From the NCBI GenBank assembly GCA_002722135.1, contig PBKJ01000011.1:37309-101308 (forward strand): a stretch of DNA of 64,000 nucleotides, written 5' to 3'. The translations under genes and the position numbers were made by a program. Every line of letters begins with the position of its first letter. Position 1 is the stretch's first letter. Below the pieces are notes generated by a model that did not search any database, was not told the origin of the DNA, and saw only the letters and a program-made list of their open reading frames with translations. Shown in pieces: positions 60,201 to 64,000 of this stretch. The stretch comes from Methanobacteriota archaeon (GTDB taxonomy: Archaea > Thermoplasmatota > Poseidoniia > Poseidoniales > Poseidoniaceae).

Positions 60201-62159
60201 CCCATTGCTGCAGAGCCCGGAACTTCCGTCTCCTTTTCCATTGCTGTCATGAACACCGGAAACGCCCCTGCGCGGTACAACCTCGCGTGCACGGTGGACC
60301 TCGACGGATGGCAGGTCGGGCTGGACGGAACCGCCGCCTCCACCCTCGATTTCGAACCGCTTGACATCTTGCAGGATTTGCCCATGCCGGTCTCGGTCTC
60401 GGTGCCGCCGATCGTCGACGGGGCGCCGACGCCCGACGACAAGGCCGAGGTTGTGTGTACCGTCACATCGGCCACAGACCCAGACTTCTCGCATGTTGAA
60501 ATCCTCGAAGTCGGGGTGCTTCCTCAGGCCATGTTCTCTGTGGACGTGTCCGTCGAAGGGGAACGCCTCGGCCCGTCCGCACTGGCTGCAGACGTCAAGG
60601 TGGACAGCGCAGAACTGGTGGAACTTGATGCGTTGGTGTCGAACCTCGGCAACGTGCCTGTGGACCTGACCATGACCATGCAACTTGGCGATCCAAAATG
60701 GGCATACGACGCAGAAATCGACGGTGTCTCCGTTGACCAAAAAGCAAGCATTCCGCTCACGTTGCAACCCGGAACATCCGAGATCGTCACCTACCTTCTC
60801 TTGGTGCCCCCGACCGCGGAACAGGGCGACGCCAACACCTACCAGCTCAAGACGCGAGAAAGCGCCCAATTCTTCGTCAGCAACACGACCCGACTGGTGG
60901 TCGCTGAGGAGTTGGAGTACATCCTGACGCTGCCTGAGAACGCTTCCGTGTCGGTCAACGGTGATTTCACCTTCCTTGACGTGGACATTGAAAACACGGG
61001 CACGACGCTGATGAGCCTTGCATGGGCGACAGGCTTGGTCCCAGACGGCTGGTCCGTCGCCTTCTCCAATCCACCCGAGGTCATCGCTCCTCGAGAAGTG
61101 AAAACCGCACGCCTTGGCATCATGGCCCCGCCAGGCACGGCGGCGTCCTCCGACGCCTTGGAGGTGCTCATCGACGTCTCCGCCAACAGCGGCAGCCAGT
61201 GGCTGAACGTGAGTGAACGTCTTGACGTTGCCGTCAGCGAAACGATGCACGCAACCCTCGACGCGGGCGTGGAAGGCGCTTTGCTCGATCTCGTGCGGGG
61301 TAGCGCCGTTGAGCAGCAAATTGCTGTGGTCAACACGGGCAACCTCCCGTTGGCTGTGACCTGCGATGCACGGGTCGAGAACAGCGATCGCGACGCGCTC
61401 GAGGGCTGGGAGGTGTCCTGCACGGGCGACCTCGGCGCGCTTGCTGTCAACGCAGACGGGGCCGTGGTCGTGACCTTCACGCCGACGGAGGACGCACCCT
61501 CGGCGCGCTCCATCCTCGTGGTTGAACTGCTCGACGCCGAAGGCGCGGTGGTTGGATTCACCAGCCTTGAGGTTGCACCTGCTCCGGCAGGCAACAACGG
61601 TGGCTTGTTTGGCGTGCTCCCGGGCTGGGCTGCAGGATTGGTGCTCGCGGGTGTGCTCCTAGTGCTGATGGTGATCGGCCTTCGCGTCCGCGGATCTGCT
61701 GTGGTCCCCGATATGGGCGAGGACATCCTCGCTCCCGGTGCGCATGCTCAGGCCGACACCGACGGCCAGCGGCGTGCAGATCTGCTGGATACCGGCGCGG
61801 AACACGATCTGACCTCTGGCGCGGTGAGCGAAGCCGAAATTCAAGCCGCGTTGGCGCAATCCATCGAGCCGCTTCCAACACCTGCGCCCGGCCCCGTCAT
61901 CCCCGCTGGTCGCCCTCCAATGGGCGCCGTTCCCAAGGGGTTGCCCCCGCTTGGCGCACCGTTGCCGGCCGGTCGGCCGCCGGCAGCGAAGCCTCTGCCT
62001 CCATTGCCCGCGCCCGCTGTTGCGCCACCGCTTCCGGCTCTCCCTCCAGCCCAACCGGCCGTTCCGCCTGTGCCTGCTGAAGGTCTACCTGAAGGTTGGA
62101 CCATGGAGCAGTGGCAGCACTACGGCCAGCAATGGCTCGTTCAGAACGGCCGCGCCTGA
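57288..62159 (+). CDS. Giant subtilisin-like (S8) protease, secreted and TM-anchored, with CARDB-like repeats and GW/QW tail motif
   Basis: Signal peptide MSGRWLAVALVVLLLPLGPAYA; ITDTGLDRDHPDIVGR, GHGTHVALTVLG, SLSGTSQATAVAGGTAAL; C-terminal TM; tail EGLPEGWTMEQWQHYGQQWL. Confidence 0.88.
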   Translation: MSGRWLAVALVVLLLPLGPAYAASTSEADLSQQEDTGLGPVHVVAGSTLTSTLGPVPTVLEFGGQSFDPTERPPSVPGSDGLAVVQFFHGDGHVQLAALEAVEATVLDHVDRATMVVRLAPGTAPVLAEDPSVRWVGAYDVAWRMDARFADGAFDRYALVVADDLRPDLLPELVLELLDAGADEATCGVGQCIVSLAAVESSARLTFLEDLARDGRFLWIEPAYAMEVHNAVAAGLAGVIDVRNNASFTLDGSGETIAITDTGLDRDHPDIVGRIAVIDTSFGLDPSPADSNAGHGTHVALTVLGDGTGDASTTGMAPAASLVMYPLEHDPTGVFGRQGSLYEMLSDADQATARVSVNAWGLNGGHGDYTSDSRSVDQYVDTFGDLLPVFSASDDGTTGVTPPATAKNALGVGASNGTSLLPWSDSGQGPLADGRIKPDVIAPGMAVCSGRAEEARFPAGSSCGTGTHANGDPLYMSLSGTSQATAVAGGTAALVREYIREEAGLTAPSAALIKAMLINGAKDVGAADIPNGAEGWGHIDLDRTVRPMAGSSMLTTFLDDGPSLRAGYGLLYSFDLDPSSGIDITLAWSDTPGSAASGTTSTRLINDLDLVLVAPDGTRWLGNDFASGFSTTGGAADDVNNVERIRVSPGVLTGAGAWTVEVHHRGGQAQDFALVVVADASATPTADLVGLERSILLSTDQPLKDDVISISMSWLNQGTAQAPAHRVVLTDLTEGAVLYDDVRSPLASGSIDSHIILHTFSTTGTHTLELKLDTDDDVTELNDAQQGVDNNVFTLDVEVSALGVRVIPYADDGSLPATSQEREAASNHDFDVRNSSGIEIPIRVQHEGTGNRTVAVTVTQVQAIDAALPGVLLSPKDAWSKGLNETGPYAVKEFGETGDHRDLTLILTDLDAVIGGTGPDRYAASGTYVVDVKASYTDQPFVSHTQRFTVNVGRVDDVLVGVSGTLLPNGDPIAAEPGTSVSFSIAVMNTGNAPARYNLACTVDLDGWQVGLDGTAASTLDFEPLDILQDLPMPVSVSVPPIVDGAPTPDDKAEVVCTVTSATDPDFSHVEILEVGVLPQAMFSVDVSVEGERLGPSALAADVKVDSAELVELDALVSNLGNVPVDLTMTMQLGDPKWAYDAEIDGVSVDQKASIPLTLQPGTSEIVTYLLLVPPTAEQGDANTYQLKTRESAQFFVSNTTRLVVAEELEYILTLPENASVSVNGDFTFLDVDIENTGTTLMSLAWATGLVPDGWSVAFSNPPEVIAPREVKTARLGIMAPPGTAASSDALEVLIDVSANSGSQWLNVSERLDVAVSETMHATLDAGVEGALLDLVRGSAVEQQIAVVNTGNLPLAVTCDARVENSDRDALEGWEVSCTGDLGALAVNADGAVVVTFTPTEDAPSARSILVVELLDAEGAVVGFTSLEVAPAPAGNNGGLFGVLPGWAAGLVLAGVLLVLMVIGLRVRGSAVVPDMGEDILAPGAHAQADTDGQRRADLLDTGAEHDLTSGAVSEAEIQAALAQSIEPLPTPAPGPVIPAGRPPMGAVPKGLPPLGAPLPAGRPPAAKPLPPLPAPAVAPPLPALPPAQPAVPPVPAEGLPEGWTMEQWQHYGQQWLVQNGRA

Positions 62160-62195
62160 GCGCGACGTTGAAAGCGGCCTCGCCCATCCTCGTCC

Positions 62196-62828
62196 ATGGG
62201 CAGCATCATCCTGTTCGGTCCACCGGGGGCTGGGAAAGGCACGCAGGCACAACGCATCGTCGATCGAACGGGCCAGCCGCAGGTCTCAACCGGCGACATG
62301 TTGCGAGCCGCCGTGGCCGCGGGGACCGAGGTCGGAAAGGAAGCCAAGGCGTACATGGAGTCCGGCGCTCTTGTGCCTGACGACGTCATCGTGCGCATCA
62401 TCCAGGAGCGTCTGACCGAGCCTGATGCGGCCCAAGGCGTGATGTTCGACGGCTTTCCCCGTACGATTCCTCAAGCCGAAGCCTTGGACGGGATTGAGCA
62501 CATCGATGCCGTGATTTCCATCGAGGTTCCTGACGATGAAATCGTTGGGCGGATCACCGGGCGCTTCACCTGCAAACCCTGTGGTCGAGTTTTCCATGAC
62601 GTCCATCTTCCCTTGCCGCCGTCAGGGTGCCCTTGCGGCAGTTTTGTCGAGGTTCGGAGGGCCGACGATTCGGAATCAACGGTTCGAGCACGCTTGGAGA
62701 CCTACCACGCACAAACGCGCCCAGTGGCTGAGCATTACGAGCGTGCAGGCGTGCTCCACCGCATCAACGGTGTCGGCGACGTCGAGGACATTTCACGCGC
62801 CATCCTTTCCGCCCTTGGGGTCGAATGA
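62196..62828 (+). CDS. adk: Adenylate kinase, bacterial-like with zinc-type lid
   Basis: MGSIILFGPPGAGKGTQAQRIV, STGDMLRAAV, DGFPRTIPQAEAL, lid CKPCGRVFHDVH...CPCGSF. Confidence 0.93.
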   Translation: MGSIILFGPPGAGKGTQAQRIVDRTGQPQVSTGDMLRAAVAAGTEVGKEAKAYMESGALVPDDVIVRIIQERLTEPDAAQGVMFDGFPRTIPQAEALDGIEHIDAVISIEVPDDEIVGRITGRFTCKPCGRVFHDVHLPLPPSGCPCGSFVEVRRADDSESTVRARLETYHAQTRPVAEHYERAGVLHRINGVGDVEDISRAILSALGVE

Positions 62829-63163
62829 ACATGGCCCGACGTCGGCGAGGCCGCACCGGTCGTCGACGGCAAGCCGCCACGGCTTCGGTGTCCATGCTCG
62901 TCCAGCGTTTGGAAGCCCGCACCCTTGGTGACCCTTTGACGCCGGTGCTGCTCGACCATCTTCGTCGCGTCTGCCGTCGTCAACGCATGCCGGTGCCTCT
63001 CCCATGGCGTCACCTGATGTGCCGCGGTTGCCACGGCGCCTTGCGACCTGGTTACGAAGCCCGCATCCGGATACGACAACGCCAACGCATCACAACCTGC
63101 TTGTCTTGCGGGCGCGTTCACCGCTTCGGACCTTGGTCCAAACCGGGTCCGCAGGAGGATTGA
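62825..63163 (+). CDS. RNase P protein component Rpp21/Rpr2-like
   Basis: Basic N-terminus and two Cys pairs (MCRGCHGALRPG...TTCLSCGRVHRFG); ATGA overlap with adk. Confidence 0.7.
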   Translation: MNMARRRRGRTGRRRQAATASVSMLVQRLEARTLGDPLTPVLLDHLRRVCRRQRMPVPLPWRHLMCRGCHGALRPGYEARIRIRQRQRITTCLSCGRVHRFGPWSKPGPQED

Positions 63164-63195
63164 AGGCGCACCGTCCGCGCCGTGGAAGCATTCCC

Positions 63196-63462
63196 ATGGG
63201 CGACATACCGAACCACATCCGCCGTGAAGCGGCCTCGAAAGACGTCAAGCCCACGGTCCGTGTGGGCCGTTCAGGTCTCACTGAAGCGTTGGTGGAGGAA
63301 GTGGACGGACAGCTCCGTCAGCGCGCCATGGTCAAGATCAAGGTCAATCGAGGCGTCTTCGACCGAGAGAACCTCGCGCTTCTCTGGGAGGCTTTGGTTG
63401 AACGAACGGGTGCTGTGCTGGTGCTCTCGCGAGGGAACGTCGGTGTCTTGTGGCGTCGCTGA
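63196..63462 (+). CDS. CRM/YhbY-family RNA-binding protein
   Basis: KPTVRVGRSGLTEALVEEVDGQLRQRAMVKIKVNRG...ERTGAVLVLSRGNVGVLWRR. Confidence 0.82.
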   Translation: MGDIPNHIRREAASKDVKPTVRVGRSGLTEALVEEVDGQLRQRAMVKIKVNRGVFDRENLALLWEALVERTGAVLVLSRGNVGVLWRR

Positions 63463-63491
63463 AGCCCAATCCTCCGTGGATTTGGACGACA

Positions 63492-64000
63492 ATGGATTAT
63501 AGCGTCCCGTCCAGCCGGCAAGGCATGGGCCTCCTTCCGCACCCGTCCCGCCGTGCCGGTCATCGCCTTGCCTTGCTGACTTTGTTGGGCGTCGGTCTTC
63601 TGATGTTTATCGGCCAGAGCATGGCCGCTGGAGGCGGTGGCGGCGAGAACGACATGCACCTTGAGATTCACATCAAGGCCGGCCTTGAATCTCAGGCCTT
63701 GCTCGTGGGCGGCCTCATCCTTTTGGCCGTGTATGCAATGATCATCACCGAGGTGGTGGAGCGCACGCTTGCTGCCGCACTTGGTGGCCTTGCAGCGGTT
63801 CTCGCCCTCAATTACTACTCCGAGGAGGCCGCGCTGAGCCTCAAGGCCGTCACGACAATGATCGATTGGGAAACCATTGGTCTGTTGCTCGGAATGATGG
63901 TCATGGTGGGCATCCTCTCCAATACGGGTGTGTTCGAGTGGTTCGCGGTTGAAGCTTACAAGCGCAGCGGCGGAGACGTCTGGACCCTGACGGTCATCTT
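63492..64000 (+). CDS. ArsB/NhaD-type (ion transporter superfamily) membrane protein, truncated by window end
   Basis: Open frame from ATG 63492 to the window edge: ...IDWETIGLLLGMMVMVGILSNTGVFEWFAVEAYKRSGGDVWTLTVI. Confidence 0.75.
   Translation, partial: MDYSVPSSRQGMGLLPHPSRRAGHRLALLTLLGVGLLMFIGQSMAAGGGGGENDMHLEIHIKAGLESQALLVGGLILLAVYAMIITEVVERTLAAALGGLAAVLALNYYSEEAALSLKAVTTMIDWETIGLLLGMMVMVGILSNTGVFEWFAVEAYKRSGGDVWTLTVI

Overview
The window is densely coded, high-GC archaeal DNA. It fits a marine Euryarchaeote of the Poseidoniales/Marine Group II type, but that placement is inferred from gene content only. I support about 37 protein-coding genes on both strands with short spacers and several ATGA/GTGA stop-start overlaps. 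Recognisable genes: STT3/AglB-like oligosaccharyltransferase with a giant C-terminal extension (5'-truncated by the window), two subtilisin-like proteases, a STAND-type NTPase with wHTH and TPR regions, three coupled type IV pilin-like genes, MBL-fold hydrolase, several very large secreted/anchored surface proteins, a Pcp-Nudix fusion, UPF0201 protein, GT2 glycosyltransferase, DnaJ, ArcS, uS15, CBS protein, GluRS, RNase HII, SRAP protein, PheT, a GXGXG-domain protein, type II GAPDH, adenylate kinase, RNase P Rpp21-like subunit, CRM/YhbY protein and a truncated ArsB/NhaD-type transporter. I saw no rRNA, convincing tRNA, CRISPR array or transposase. The best leads are the OST with its huge sequon-rich extension and hexapeptide repeat, the surface-protein/STAND/pilin block (9.9-20.5 kb), a shared GW/QW motif at the C-termini of giant surface proteins, tandem hairpins between gap and a giant subtilase, and the Pcp-Nudix fusion. 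No homology search could be run, so all family names come from motif recognition.
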